Below are positions 1-7,604 of a stretch of 39,241 nt of DNA, in pieces (the stretch's first letter is position 1; each line of letters starts with the position of its first letter). This stretch comes from an uncultured Eubacteriales bacterium (GTDB taxonomy: Bacteria > Bacillota > Clostridia > Christensenellales > UBA1242), in contig USSZ01000006.1 of NCBI GenBank assembly GCA_900557645.1, forward strand, positions 1 through 39,241, given 5' to 3'. Under the pieces are notes generated by a model, which worked only from the letters and a program-made list of their open reading frames with translations, had not been told where the DNA came from and searched no databases. The position numbers were made by a program, and so were the translations under genes.

Positions 1-667
1 TTCCCCAATCTCCACCATTTTCATAAAAACGAATCGTATAAGATTTAGGATAAAATATAGCATAATAAGTTGAATAATATGTTTTTACAATACCTAATGC
101 ATTAGTCGAACCAGATGTAGAATAACTTGAATATGTTCCTTTAGAATAAAAATTTTCTGTAATACTATCCGGAAAAGCATTAACACTATCTCTTTCTTCC
201 AACATAGTCCTTTGAATAAAACCTTTAGATGTAAAACCAGAAATTGGAGAGCGTGATAATGTAATCTTTACACTATAGTCATCTACTCCATGCCAAGATT
301 TAGAGTAAACATCTGCCAAAGCGTAATCTCCATTACTTGTATTCGTAGTGCTTGTTGATGCTGAATACGACTTGTTTACTGTAACATTTCCAGTAACAGT
401 TGGTTTACTTGCAGATATAGAACCAACAGATGAATTATATGTATTCCCATCAGCAGAGACATAACTCCCTTCTTTAATTGTTATATTATAGTTTGGAATA
501 GAAGTTCCATTATACCAATATGCCTTTATATAAACATATTCTTTATAACCACCTGCTTCAGACGCTTGCTTATTATTAGGCAGCAAAAGATATGTAAGAC
601 CTAAAGCAAGAACAATTATAGAAACTAAAATTAAAAATATCATCTGAATTTTTTTATTTTTAATCAT
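1..667 (-). CDS. Membrane-anchored surface protein, 5' part only
   Basis: Open reading frame of 222 codons that runs off the left edge without a stop. It starts at ATG with a strong GGAGG Shine-Dalgarno 8 nt upstream. Residues 1-6 are lysine-rich and 9-29 form a hydrophobic helix (uncleaved anchor or signal peptide); the rest is Ser/Thr/Tyr/Gly-rich and looks extracytoplasmic. The last visible residues (YTIRFYENGGDWG) resemble the start of a Listeria-Bacteroides / InlB B-type repeat (Y-x-V-x-F-x-x-N-G-G), so the missing part may carry such repeats. Family knowledge suggests an adhesin-like or wall-exposed protein, but function is not established. Its promoter contains a G9 tract, which fits phase-variable expression of a surface antigen. 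Confidence 0.8.
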   Translation of the reverse strand, partial: MIKNKKIQMIFLILVSIIVLALGLTYLLLPNNKQASEAGGYKEYVYIKAYWYNGTSIPNYNITIKEGSYVSADGNTYNSSVGSISASKPTVTGNVTVNKSYSASTSTTNTSNGDYALADVYSKSWHGVDDYSVKITLSRSPISGFTSKGFIQRTMLEERDSVNAFPDSITENFYSKGTYSSYSTSGSTNALGIVKTYYSTYYAIFYPKSYTIRFYENGGDWG

Positions 668-691
668 TAAATTGTCCTCCTTCTCGTTTTT

Positions 692-732
692 ATTATATCA
701 ACCCCCCCCCGGTCAAGCAATGTGGACGTCAT
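692..732 (-). promoter_or_regulatory. Promoter with poly-G spacer (locus 1)
   Basis: Read on the minus strand: GACGTC-containing box (725-732), 8 nt, TTGACC (-35, 711-716), a run of nine G (702-710), TTGA, then TATAAT (-10, 692-697). The TTGACC/TATAAT spacer is 13 bp; four more G would give the optimal 17. An alternative weaker -35, TTGCTT (715-720), is already 17 bp away. A homopolymer inside the spacer is the classic layout for expression switching by slipped-strand mispairing. The same design recurs near 17.9 kb. Confidence 0.65.
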
Positions 733-882
733 AAATTAATATTTATAAAATTTTATTGTTTGCTTAATTGTGTTATTTTATTTCAGATTTTTGTCAAATT
801 TCTTAATAATAGTTTGCCATTTATTTTAAATATTAAATATGATATATTTAATTTATTATAATTTATTGAACAACAAAAATGC
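733..882. other. AT-rich intergenic stretch, no gene seen
   Basis: Very AT-rich sequence between the poly-G promoter and the terminator-like hairpin downstream of the SpoVM-like gene. No open frame with a ribosome binding site, no repeat and no convincing promoter was found on either strand. Confidence 0.6.
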
Positions 883-908
883 CTATAATTAAAACTATTT
901 AATTATAG
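883..908 (-). terminator. Perfect hairpin downstream of the SpoVM-like gene
   Basis: CTATAATTAAA and its exact complement flank a 4-nt loop (11-bp perfect stem). On the minus strand it is followed by GCATTTTTGTT, a short T-rich tract, so it is a plausible intrinsic terminator for the small gene upstream, although the stem is AT-rich. Confidence 0.5.
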
Positions 909-984
909 ACGTGATAAATCTTTTTCATCATTACGAAACCAACTTATTTAATATTTATGTATTGAAATTTGTTATATAAATTTA

Positions 985-1086
985 TTAATCTTTACTTTTA
1001 ATAAATTTTCTTAATAAAAAACTTAACCACCTTGGTGCTTTTATACAAATAATTTTATATTTTCCGTTGTCTTTTTGTTTTTCCAT
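985..1086 (-). CDS. spoVM: SpoVM-like coat-assembly microprotein (33 aa)
   Basis: A 33-codon ORF, too short for usual gene calling. Residues 11-33 align without gaps until near the end with the 26-aa SpoVM of Bacillus subtilis: the I-K-x-P core (I15, K16, P18), L21 and R26 fall at the equivalent places, and both end in a basic stretch closing with K-D. SpoVM is an amphipathic helix that recognises the convex forespore membrane and recruits SpoIVA to start the coat. This copy has about 9 extra N-terminal residues. There is no clear Shine-Dalgarno, which is the main weakness. A hairpin follows the gene. In Bacillus spoVM lies near rpe/rsgA; here rpe and rsgA are at 34-35 kb, so it is displaced. 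Confidence 0.7.
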   Translation of the reverse strand: MEKQKDNGKYKIICIKAPRWLSFLLRKFIKSKD

Positions 1087-1113
1087 ATTATTTATTATTC
1101 TAAAAAATAGGAT

Positions 1114-1143
1114 ATTGTTACAATAAATTTATTTTCAATATAT
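1114..1143 (-). promoter_or_regulatory. Possible sigma-E-type promoter for the SpoVM-like gene
   Basis: On the minus strand ATATATT (1137-1143) and GTAACAAT (1114-1121) are separated by 15 nt, partly matching the sigma-E consensus (5 of 7 and 5 of 8 positions). B. subtilis spoVM is made in the mother cell under sigma-E, so the match is plausible but weak. Confidence 0.3.
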
Positions 1144-1157
1144 AATTCAAACTAAAA

Positions 1158-1185
1158 AAAACAAGAAGAATTTCCTTCTTGTTTT
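1158..1185 (-). terminator. Terminator of feoAB
   Basis: Perfect 11-bp stem (AAAACAAGAAG / CTTCTTGTTTT) with a 6-nt loop just past the feoB stop, followed on the minus strand by further T residues. Confidence 0.75.
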
Positions 1186-1192
1186 CCCTATT

Positions 1193-3286
1193 TTAAACTT
1201 TATTACAAGGAGTTGAACAATTTTCACATTTTCCACAGCCCTTTTTATTTTTAATTCTTTTATATATAATCTTAATAGAAAATAAAATAATCATAATTAC
1301 AATAACTAAAAATATTATCTTCCAAACTCCATATATTTGACATAATAATGCAAAGAAATATACCAACATAGAAACAACATACGCAACTAAAAATTCAAGT
1401 AAAACACCTATAACTGTCCATTTTCTACCAATTTCTTTAATCAAAACAGATGTAGTAGCAAGGCAAGGAAAATATAAAAGACAAAAAACAAGATATGATA
1501 ATACCGAAGCACCACTGACAAAATATACTGCTGAAGATGAATCCATCAAAGATTGTCCTAATGCTGATATTGACAATTCTCCATTGCCGTTAAACATTGC
1601 AATGGAAGAAACTATAACTTCTTTTGCAACAAGCCCTGCAATTAAAGCAGATACAAGTCCCCAACTATTAAAACCTAAAGGTATGAATAATGGTGCAAAT
1701 ATTTTCCCCAAACTTTCAAGCATACTTTCGCCACCAGTATTTACTATATACTGAAAAGTAAAAGAGAAGTTTGACAATATCCAAACAATTACATTCATTG
1801 CAACAATTAAAGTTCCCACTCGAGCAACGAATAATTTAATATTAATCCATAGTAATGAAAAAGTTCTTTTAAAACTCATCATTCTATAAGGTGGAAATTC
1901 GAGTATAAAAGATTGTTTTTTACTAGGAAGAAAAGTCTTTTCAAATATATAGGACATCAAAATCGCAACAGCAACGCCCAGAAAATATATTCCAATTATA
2001 ACCCATATATTATTTGCCCCAAAAAATGCACCACCAAGCACTGCATAAATTGGAAACTTTGCTGAGCAAGACATATAAGGAGTAAGCAATCCTGTTTTTA
2101 TTTTAGAATTTTTATCGTCCATATTTCTTGCCGTAAGAACAGCAGTTGTTGAACAACCAAATCCCATTAAAAGAGTATAAACGCTTTTACCTGAAAGCCC
2201 CACTTTCCCAAGAATATCTTCAAAAACAAAAGCAACTCTTGATAAATAACCACTATCTTCCAAAAGAGATAAAAAGAAAAACAAAAGTGCAACCTGTGGA
2301 AGAAAAGTTAAAATCGAACCTACTCCACCTATAATTGCATTTTGGAATAGACCTATAATCCACGAATCTGAGCCAAACACATTAATTAAAAAATCTATAA
2401 GAGGCTGACCTACAAATTTATCCAGCAAAAATGTCAAACCATCACTTAGCCATGCCCCCAAAGAAAAAAAAGTCAAATAAAAAGAAATTGCAATTAAACA
2501 TATAAATATAGGAAGTGCTAAATAACGATTTAATAAAATTTTGTCAAGTTTGCTTGCTCCATAAATTCTTTGCTTTTCTCCACAAGTATTTTTTATTATT
2601 TCATCAATATATCTGTATCTTTCTGTAGCAACTTTATCAACCTGACTGAAAGATTTTTTTATATTAAATTTCTTTTTTATCTCTTCATCATCTTCAAGGA
2701 TTTTAATCTTATAAAAAGTAATTGTATCATTTGGCACTATTTTATTTATATCATTAAAATTAAACTTTTTTATATATGGAAGATTATAATAAGTATTGTT
2801 AAATTTTTTGCTTTCTTCTAAAATTGCACCATTTAACTTCTCTACACTTTTTTTATTATCTGCATTTATATAAACAACTCGCAAATTTAACAATCTTTCA
2901 AGTTCTGAAAAATTGATTTTACAAATCGGTCTTTTATCTATTTGATTTACTGCTAAAATTATATGACAACCTAGTTCCATAAGACCTAATGTTAAATATA
3001 AATTTCTTTGCAAGTTGCTTGCATCACATATATTTACTATCAAACGATCTTTATGTTTTAAAATATAATCACAAGCAACTTTTTCTTCATAACTTAAAGA
3101 TGTCATAGAATATATACCAGGCAAATCTACTATATTTATTTCTTCATTCTTAAATTTATAACACTTTGATTTTTCTTCTACAGTAACGCCATGCCAGTTT
3201 CCAACATGCTCATGTGAAGAAGTTAAACTATTAAACAAAGTTGTTTTACCAGTATTAGGATTTCCAACTAGATTTACATTTATCAT
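1193..3286 (-). CDS. feoB: Ferrous iron transporter FeoB
   Basis: Polytopic inner-membrane Fe(II) uptake protein with an N-terminal G-protein domain. Visible motifs: G1 GNPNTGKT (8-15), the VGNWHGVTVE switch region (28-37), G3 DLPG (54-57) and G4 NQID (114-117). A helical spacer follows to about residue 245, then Gate and Core membrane segments to about 680. The C-terminus ends in a cysteine cluster (GCGKCENCSTPC), typical of Clostridia FeoB. Length 697 aa is normal for the family. It lies 27 nt after feoA and is clearly cotranscribed with it; a terminator follows. Confidence 0.97.
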   Translation of the reverse strand: MINVNLVGNPNTGKTTLFNSLTSSHEHVGNWHGVTVEEKSKCYKFKNEEINIVDLPGIYSMTSLSYEEKVACDYILKHKDRLIVNICDASNLQRNLYLTLGLMELGCHIILAVNQIDKRPICKINFSELERLLNLRVVYINADNKKSVEKLNGAILEESKKFNNTYYNLPYIKKFNFNDINKIVPNDTITFYKIKILEDDEEIKKKFNIKKSFSQVDKVATERYRYIDEIIKNTCGEKQRIYGASKLDKILLNRYLALPIFICLIAISFYLTFFSLGAWLSDGLTFLLDKFVGQPLIDFLINVFGSDSWIIGLFQNAIIGGVGSILTFLPQVALLFFFLSLLEDSGYLSRVAFVFEDILGKVGLSGKSVYTLLMGFGCSTTAVLTARNMDDKNSKIKTGLLTPYMSCSAKFPIYAVLGGAFFGANNIWVIIGIYFLGVAVAILMSYIFEKTFLPSKKQSFILEFPPYRMMSFKRTFSLLWINIKLFVARVGTLIVAMNVIVWILSNFSFTFQYIVNTGGESMLESLGKIFAPLFIPLGFNSWGLVSALIAGLVAKEVIVSSIAMFNGNGELSISALGQSLMDSSSAVYFVSGASVLSYLVFCLLYFPCLATTSVLIKEIGRKWTVIGVLLEFLVAYVVSMLVYFFALLCQIYGVWKIIFLVIVIMIILFSIKIIYKRIKNKKGCGKCENCSTPCNKV

Positions 3287-3313
3287 TATTTCAGCCTTTT
3301 ATACATAACTAAT

Positions 3314-3541
3314 TTAATTGACCAAGATATATGCTGCAATATCTTTTCTCAATGTCAATACATATCCCCTTATTTCTATTAAATATGCTTTTTTAAAAAA
3401 TGATTTACCAATCGTCCTAATCTTTTGCCCTTTAGTAAAACCAAGGTCTAAAAGCCTTCTATGAATAGCCGGTGGCGAAGATAAAGAGATTTGATTTATA
3501 GTGCAATATTCACCTTGCTTAATATTAAGTAAATTGTCCAT
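3314..3541 (-). CDS. feoA: Ferrous iron transport protein FeoA
   Basis: A 75-aa SH3-like FeoA domain protein. Recognisable are the LLDLGFTKGQKIRTIGKS block (31-48) and the C-terminal beta-strands with the segment LRKDIA. FeoA is a small cytosolic partner that supports FeoB function. It precedes feoB in a two-gene operon. The start ATG has only a weak ribosome binding site (AAAG). Confidence 0.92.
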   Translation of the reverse strand: MDNLLNIKQGEYCTINQISLSSPPAIHRRLLDLGFTKGQKIRTIGKSFFKKAYLIEIRGYVLTLRKDIAAYILVN

Positions 3542-3550
3542 ACTTTAAAC

Positions 3551-3578
3551 TATGCAATATAAATATGCTATATGCAAT
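3551..3578. repeat. Direct repeat TATGCAAT in the feoA leader
   Basis: Two exact copies of TATGCAAT lie 20 bp apart start to start (two helical turns), between the proposed feoA -10 and its start codon. The central ATATGCTATAT recurs at 3673-3683 over the nrdR -10. It has the position of an operator, perhaps for a metal-responsive repressor, but matches no Fur consensus that I recognise. Confidence 0.4.
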
Positions 3579-3592
3579 TAGCAGTGTATTAA

Positions 3593-3621
3593 TTTATATT
3601 AACTTAATCTTTTACACACAA
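3593..3621 (-). promoter_or_regulatory. Candidate feoAB promoter
   Basis: On the minus strand TTGTGT (3616-3621), 17 bp, TATAAA (3593-3598). The spacing is ideal and the -10 is good; the -35 is moderate. It lies about 50 nt upstream of feoA. Confidence 0.5.
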
Positions 3622-3655
3622 AAACCACTTTAAGTTTTCAAAATTGATAAAATAT

Positions 3656-3684
3656 TTGTAAAAAAAACTATTATATGCTATATT
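3656..3684 (+). promoter_or_regulatory. Candidate nrdR promoter
   Basis: TTGTAA (3656-3661), 17 bp, TATATT (3679-3684), followed by AAGGAG and the nrdR ATG. No NrdR box pair was recognised. Confidence 0.5.
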
Positions 3685-3703
3685 TTGTATAAGGAGTAAA
3701 ATT

Positions 3704-4147
3704 ATGAAATGTATATATTGTGGTGGCGAAGAAAGTAAAGTTTTAGATTCTAGAAATAGCGATGAAACAAATTCAATTAGAAGAAGACGAGAATGTTTAA
3801 AATGTGGCAGAAGATTTACTACTTATGAAACAGTTGAGACTACACCTATTTTAGTAATAAAAAATGATGGCTCAAGACAATCTTTTGATGCTTCAAAATT
3901 AAAAAATGGAATTATTAAGGCATGCGAAAAAAGACCTGTTAGTATGGGACAAATTGATGGTATAGTTTCAGATATAGAAAAGACTATTCAAAATCGTCTC
4001 ACTCAAGAAATTAAATCTTCAGAACTAGGTGAAATGGTTATGGACGCATTAAAAAACCTAGATGAAGTTGCTTATGTTAGGTTTGCTTCAGTTTATAGAC
4101 ATTTCAAAGATGTTGATTCATTTAAAAAACTTTTAGAAAATATGTAA
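3704..4147 (+). CDS. nrdR: Transcriptional repressor NrdR
   Basis: Zinc-ribbon/ATP-cone repressor of ribonucleotide reductase genes. Zinc ligands C3, C6, C31 and C34 are present, with the basic R-R-R-R and RRFTTYE segments between and after them (DNA contact), then an ATP-cone (about 49-139) that senses ATP/dATP. Length 147 aa is standard. It is transcribed alone, divergently from feoAB, with AAGGAG as Shine-Dalgarno and a bidirectional terminator after it. No nrd genes are in this window. Confidence 0.96.
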   Translation: MKCIYCGGEESKVLDSRNSDETNSIRRRRECLKCGRRFTTYETVETTPILVIKNDGSRQSFDASKLKNGIIKACEKRPVSMGQIDGIVSDIEKTIQNRLTQEIKSSELGEMVMDALKNLDEVAYVRFASVYRHFKDVDSFKKLLENM

Positions 4148-4156
4148 AAATATAAT

Positions 4157-4187
4157 AAAAATCCACTATTTTATTTAGTGGATTTTT
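4157..4187. terminator. Bidirectional terminator between nrdR and the transglutaminase-like gene
   Basis: Stem AAAAATCCACTA / TAGTGGATTTTT around a 7-nt loop, with A and T tracts on both sides. It serves both convergent genes. Confidence 0.85.
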
Positions 4188-4188
4188 A

Positions 4189-6057
4189 TTATTCTTTATT
4201 AACTCCTTCATCTTCAAGTCTAGTCAAATCAAAATTAGACTCTTTTAATTTTTCTTCTGAAATTGTTTTTAGATAATTATAAACATTATCCTTAATTCTC
4301 ATCATTGAATTTATAATAATTTCAGTTTCATTTTCGTTCTCTTCAAGTTTCTTGAAACCTTTGCGTTCTTTTTCTGCCATAGCCCTAGATACATCATCAT
4401 ATCTAAGTTCACCATTTGATATGATGTTATCTATATTGGCTCTAAAATCATCTAGTGAAGAATTTTTTATATAAGATGGTAAAATGTATTTTTGAATAAA
4501 ATCTGGTTGAAAAGTAATTAATCTTAAAACTTCATCTGCATCAATTTTATAGAGTTCTTGAATTTCAGGAAGAATTTGACGAATTTCTTTGTCATTAATT
4601 ACTTTAATTGTTTTTAACTCCCTTTTTTTATTATTGTAAGAAATAAAATCTTTTAAAGCCTTACTTTGATCTACACCTTCTGTTTTATAATTTGTAACTA
4701 TTTCTTTTTTAGCATTTCTATAATTTTCACCCATAATTGTTATTCTTAAATCACTGATTTGTTCGTCATTTAAACTATCAAAATCAGGGAAAACGCCACC
4801 ATGATTATAATAACTAATAAAATTTTTATTATCAATATAAATTCCTGTATTATCTTTTATATATTGTTTAATCGCGCTTTCCCATGAATTATATTTATGC
4901 TCTTCGAAAATTTTTTCTTTTGAGTCTTTTCGCAACATAAACTCTTTTCCCATAGAAAGATGCAACTTTTTTGCCTTATCTATTTGACTGCTTAAGATTC
5001 TATAAGTTTTTTCTTTTTGTTTTAAATAAATCTTTTTCTTAGGATTTTTCAAATATTCTAAATAACTTTTTGAAATTTTAAGTTTAGAATCATCTACAAG
5101 AACCAAACTCGATAAATTTCTTGCTTGAGTCAATTTAGGATGCAGAATTTTAAGAGGAATAAAACTTTTATTTGCTTTCATATAACCACCAAAAGGCCAC
5201 ATAAAATGTAAAAAAGTAGATTTTTTATATTCTGGATTAATGCAATCAAATGTGCTGTCATTATGATAAATACCTTTAACTTTGTATAATTCATCATCAA
5301 CTAAAACAATATTGGTTGCATGGAAATGTCTTTCATTTTCTGAATATATATTAGTATAAACTTTTTCGTCAGAAATTTTTTCATATTCATAATTTTCTTT
5401 TCTTTCACGTGGAGAAAAACTTGCAACAACTTCTACTTTAAAATCTTGGTGTTTTGGATCAACCAATCCTGCAAGTGCTTTAAACCAATTTGCATAACCC
5501 AGACAAACTATTCCCTTTCTATCATCTTGCAAAATAGAATATAGATTTCGTGTATCATCGCCATTTGCCATATCATTTGCTTTATATTCGTTATTAGAAA
5601 CTAAAATATGAATAGCATATAATTTTTCAAGTGGTGAAAATGGTCTTTTTCTCCCATCTGCCATTTCAACGAATCCGTTTTTTATTATTTTTGCTTCTTT
5701 TACTAATTTGTCATTAACTTCTTTAATTTCGTTAAAATTATATACAGTTGACTGCTCAAGGAATTCAAGTTTTAACTTACCATTTAATGCCTCTGAACTA
5801 TTTAAATAATTTTCTAAAATTTTTAAACGTCTTAATTCAAGTGGTGAGAATAATAATTTAGTCCTGTTTACAACAATTTGCCTAACATCTTTATTTTCAA
5901 CAATTTTTTTTATACTTTCAATAACTTTATCGTCAATTTTTGAAGCAACAATATGAATAACTTTACTTTTAATATAATTTTTTTGTCTAGTTATATCAAC
6001 AATTTTCCCCTCATTTTTAACTATATAATTTACAGGTAATTTATTAAAATCTTGCAT
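4189..6057 (-). CDS. Transglutaminase-like (cysteine protease fold) protein
   Basis: 622-aa soluble protein without signal peptide. The middle carries a transglutaminase-core signature: G-I-V-C-L-G-Y-A with candidate nucleophile C185, HFHATNIVLVDD with H246 in the position of the H-x-W-N motif, and the following N-D-S-T-F-D with D267. Cys-His-Asp in this order and spacing is what the family needs. The N-terminal 130 residues and the long charged C-terminal half (about 300-622, helical) match nothing I know. Members of the superfamily include peptidases and crosslinkers; the substrate is unknown. Transcribed alone from a perfect sigma-A promoter. Confidence 0.6.
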   Translation of the reverse strand: MQDFNKLPVNYIVKNEGKIVDITRQKNYIKSKVIHIVASKIDDKVIESIKKIVENKDVRQIVVNRTKLLFSPLELRRLKILENYLNSSEALNGKLKLEFLEQSTVYNFNEIKEVNDKLVKEAKIIKNGFVEMADGRKRPFSPLEKLYAIHILVSNNEYKANDMANGDDTRNLYSILQDDRKGIVCLGYANWFKALAGLVDPKHQDFKVEVVASFSPRERKENYEYEKISDEKVYTNIYSENERHFHATNIVLVDDELYKVKGIYHNDSTFDCINPEYKKSTFLHFMWPFGGYMKANKSFIPLKILHPKLTQARNLSSLVLVDDSKLKISKSYLEYLKNPKKKIYLKQKEKTYRILSSQIDKAKKLHLSMGKEFMLRKDSKEKIFEEHKYNSWESAIKQYIKDNTGIYIDNKNFISYYNHGGVFPDFDSLNDEQISDLRITIMGENYRNAKKEIVTNYKTEGVDQSKALKDFISYNNKKRELKTIKVINDKEIRQILPEIQELYKIDADEVLRLITFQPDFIQKYILPSYIKNSSLDDFRANIDNIISNGELRYDDVSRAMAEKERKGFKKLEENENETEIIINSMMRIKDNVYNYLKTISEEKLKESNFDLTRLEDEGVNKE

Positions 6058-6075
6058 TTAATCTCTCCTAAAGAA

Positions 6076-6104
6076 ATTATATAACTGACTACGAATTTTG
6101 TCAA
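6076..6104 (-). promoter_or_regulatory. Perfect sigma-A promoter of the transglutaminase-like gene
   Basis: On the minus strand TTGACA (6099-6104), exactly 17 bp, TATAAT (6076-6081), then AGGAGAG before the ATG. All 12 consensus bases match, so strong vegetative expression is expected. Confidence 0.85.
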
Positions 6105-6164
6105 TATCTAAACAAAAACCTGTCATTTCTTTTTGCATTTATAAAGAAATCAAAAATAAAATAA

Positions 6165-6193
6165 AAAATATGAGAACAATGTCCCATAAAAAA
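6165..6193 (-). terminator. Weak terminator after ylmC
   Basis: Imperfect short hairpin (ATGGGAC / GTTCTCAT on the minus strand) followed by ATTTTTTATTTT. The stem has a mismatch, so confidence is low. Confidence 0.35.
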
Positions 6194-6194
6194 A

Positions 6195-6488
6195 TTATTT
6201 TTTATTATTTTGACTGCCTGTCAATATATATGGATTTGTCGGAACACCTTGAGCAGGCAATTCGACAAGAATAGCATCTTCCCCAATTCTAACAATACAA
6301 CCATAAGGAATAAATAATTGACTTGAATTTTTAAATACATTCCACCCTGTTTTTTCTCCTGGAACAATAAATCCAAGAACACGAGCAGAACCTAAATCAA
6401 AAACAAGGTCTATAATATGTCCCAACTTTCTTCCATCTAAAATATTTACAACTTCTTTACATCTTAATTCTATAAATGAACTTTCCAC
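6195..6488 (-). CDS. ylmC: YlmC/YmxH family PRC-barrel protein
   Basis: 97-aa protein made of one PRC-barrel: LRCKEVVNILDGRKLGHI (9-26) and the strand V-L-G-F-I-V-P-G. YlmC/YmxH proteins are sporulation-associated and small; their molecular role is not settled. The gene lies just after sigG, as in many spore formers, which supports the assignment. The GC content and codon choice match its neighbours. Confidence 0.85.
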   Translation of the reverse strand: MESSFIELRCKEVVNILDGRKLGHIIDLVFDLGSARVLGFIVPGEKTGWNVFKNSSQLFIPYGCIVRIGEDAILVELPAQGVPTNPYILTGSQNNKK

Positions 6489-6526
6489 ATTTTAAGAGTA
6501 TGACATTATTATATAATTTATGACAA

Positions 6527-7300
6527 TTAAACTAAAAATTCTTTAATTACTTTTAAAGCATTTTTTTCAAGTCGTGATACCTGTGCTTGACTAATTCCAA
6601 TTTCTTCACTAACTTCAGTTTGTGTCTTTCCAATATAATATCTCATAAGAAGAATTTCTCGCTCTCTATCGGATAGAGTTTTAATCGCATCTTTTATTGA
6701 AAGATTTTCGTAAATATTTTCATCTGTGTGTTTTGTATCAGCAATTTGATCAAGCAAATGAATTGTATCACTGCCATCAGTATAAACAGGTTCACTTAAT
6801 GAAACGGTATCACTAATCGCATCTAAAGCAAAAGTAATTGTTTTTGAAGGAATATTAATTATATTAGATATTTCATCAATAGATGGTTCTTCAACTGACT
6901 TTTTTGATAATTCCTCTTTCGCCTGCAATGCTTTATAAGCCACATCTCTTAACGAACGAGAAACTCTAACTGAATTATTATCCCTTAAATAACGTCTAAT
7001 TTCGCCTATAATCATAGGAACAGCATAAGTTGAAAATTTAACATTTAATGTTTCATCAAAATTATCAATGGCTTTCATAAGACCTACGCATCCAACTTGA
7101 AACATATCGTCAGCCCTATCCCCTCTTGCACCAAATCTATGAACGACAGATAAAACCAACCGAAGATTAGCAATAACAAAATATTCTCTCGCCCTTTCAT
7201 CGCCAAGTTTAATTTTTTTCATCAAATCAACCATATCAGCATTAGTAAGTTTAGGAAGTTTGGTTGTATCTACTCCTGCAATACATACTCTTGAAGACAT
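6527..7300 (-). CDS. sigG: RNA polymerase sigma-G factor (late forespore)
   Basis: 257 aa from the ATG preceded by CAGGAGGT; an upstream in-frame ATG at 7333 lacks a binding site. The N-terminus (I-A-G-V-D-T-T-K-L-P-K-L) is the sigma-G signature. Region 2 contains FQVGCVGLMKAIDNFD and KFSTYAVPMIIGEIRRYLRD; region 3 VSRSLRDVAYKALQ; region 4 the helix-turn-helix KTQTEVSEEIGISQAQVSRLEK. Sigma-G directs late forespore genes after engulfment. Its place after spoIIGA-sigE is the conserved arrangement, with its own promoter region because 300 nt separate it from sigE. Confidence 0.96.
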   Translation of the reverse strand: MSSRVCIAGVDTTKLPKLTNADMVDLMKKIKLGDERAREYFVIANLRLVLSVVHRFGARGDRADDMFQVGCVGLMKAIDNFDETLNVKFSTYAVPMIIGEIRRYLRDNNSVRVSRSLRDVAYKALQAKEELSKKSVEEPSIDEISNIINIPSKTITFALDAISDTVSLSEPVYTDGSDTIHLLDQIADTKHTDENIYENLSIKDAIKTLSDREREILLMRYYIGKTQTEVSEEIGISQAQVSRLEKNALKVIKEFLV

Positions 7301-7344
7301 TTCATACCTCCTGATAAGAAATATCTTTAGCATTGCATTATATT

Positions 7345-7372
7345 CTTATACACAAAAAACAAAAAATGACAA
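7345..7372 (-). promoter_or_regulatory. Candidate promoter of sigG
   Basis: On the minus strand TTGTCA (7367-7372), 16 bp, TATAAG (7345-7350), sigma-A-like. I could not find a clean sigma-F/sigma-G site here, although sigG is normally sigma-F dependent. Confidence 0.35.
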
Positions 7373-7604
7373 AAAAATATAATTTACGTATACTAAAATT
7401 TTATTTTTATAAAATGGTAAAGCGTCAAACCTAAAAAGTTTATAAAAATCAAAACAAAAATTATATAAAATCTTTATTATTTTTTTAAAAATATATTTTA
7501 AAATTAAAATAACATTATTTTAAAATAAATTTTCTATTAATGAACAAAAAAATAAAAAATAAATTTTATTTTTATTTATTTTTTATTTTTTTTGCAATCA
7601 TTAT
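7373..7604. other. Extremely AT-rich sigE-sigG spacer
   Basis: Almost only A and T, with runs such as A/T-only palindromes around 7548-7590 that could terminate sigE transcripts. No ORF, no DnaA-box cluster and no repeat family were recognised. Confidence 0.5.

Noticed and set aside
7433..7600. AT-rich block as a replication origin
   Set aside because: No DnaA-box cluster or dnaA/dnaN neighbours; the block is simply the sigE-sigG spacer.
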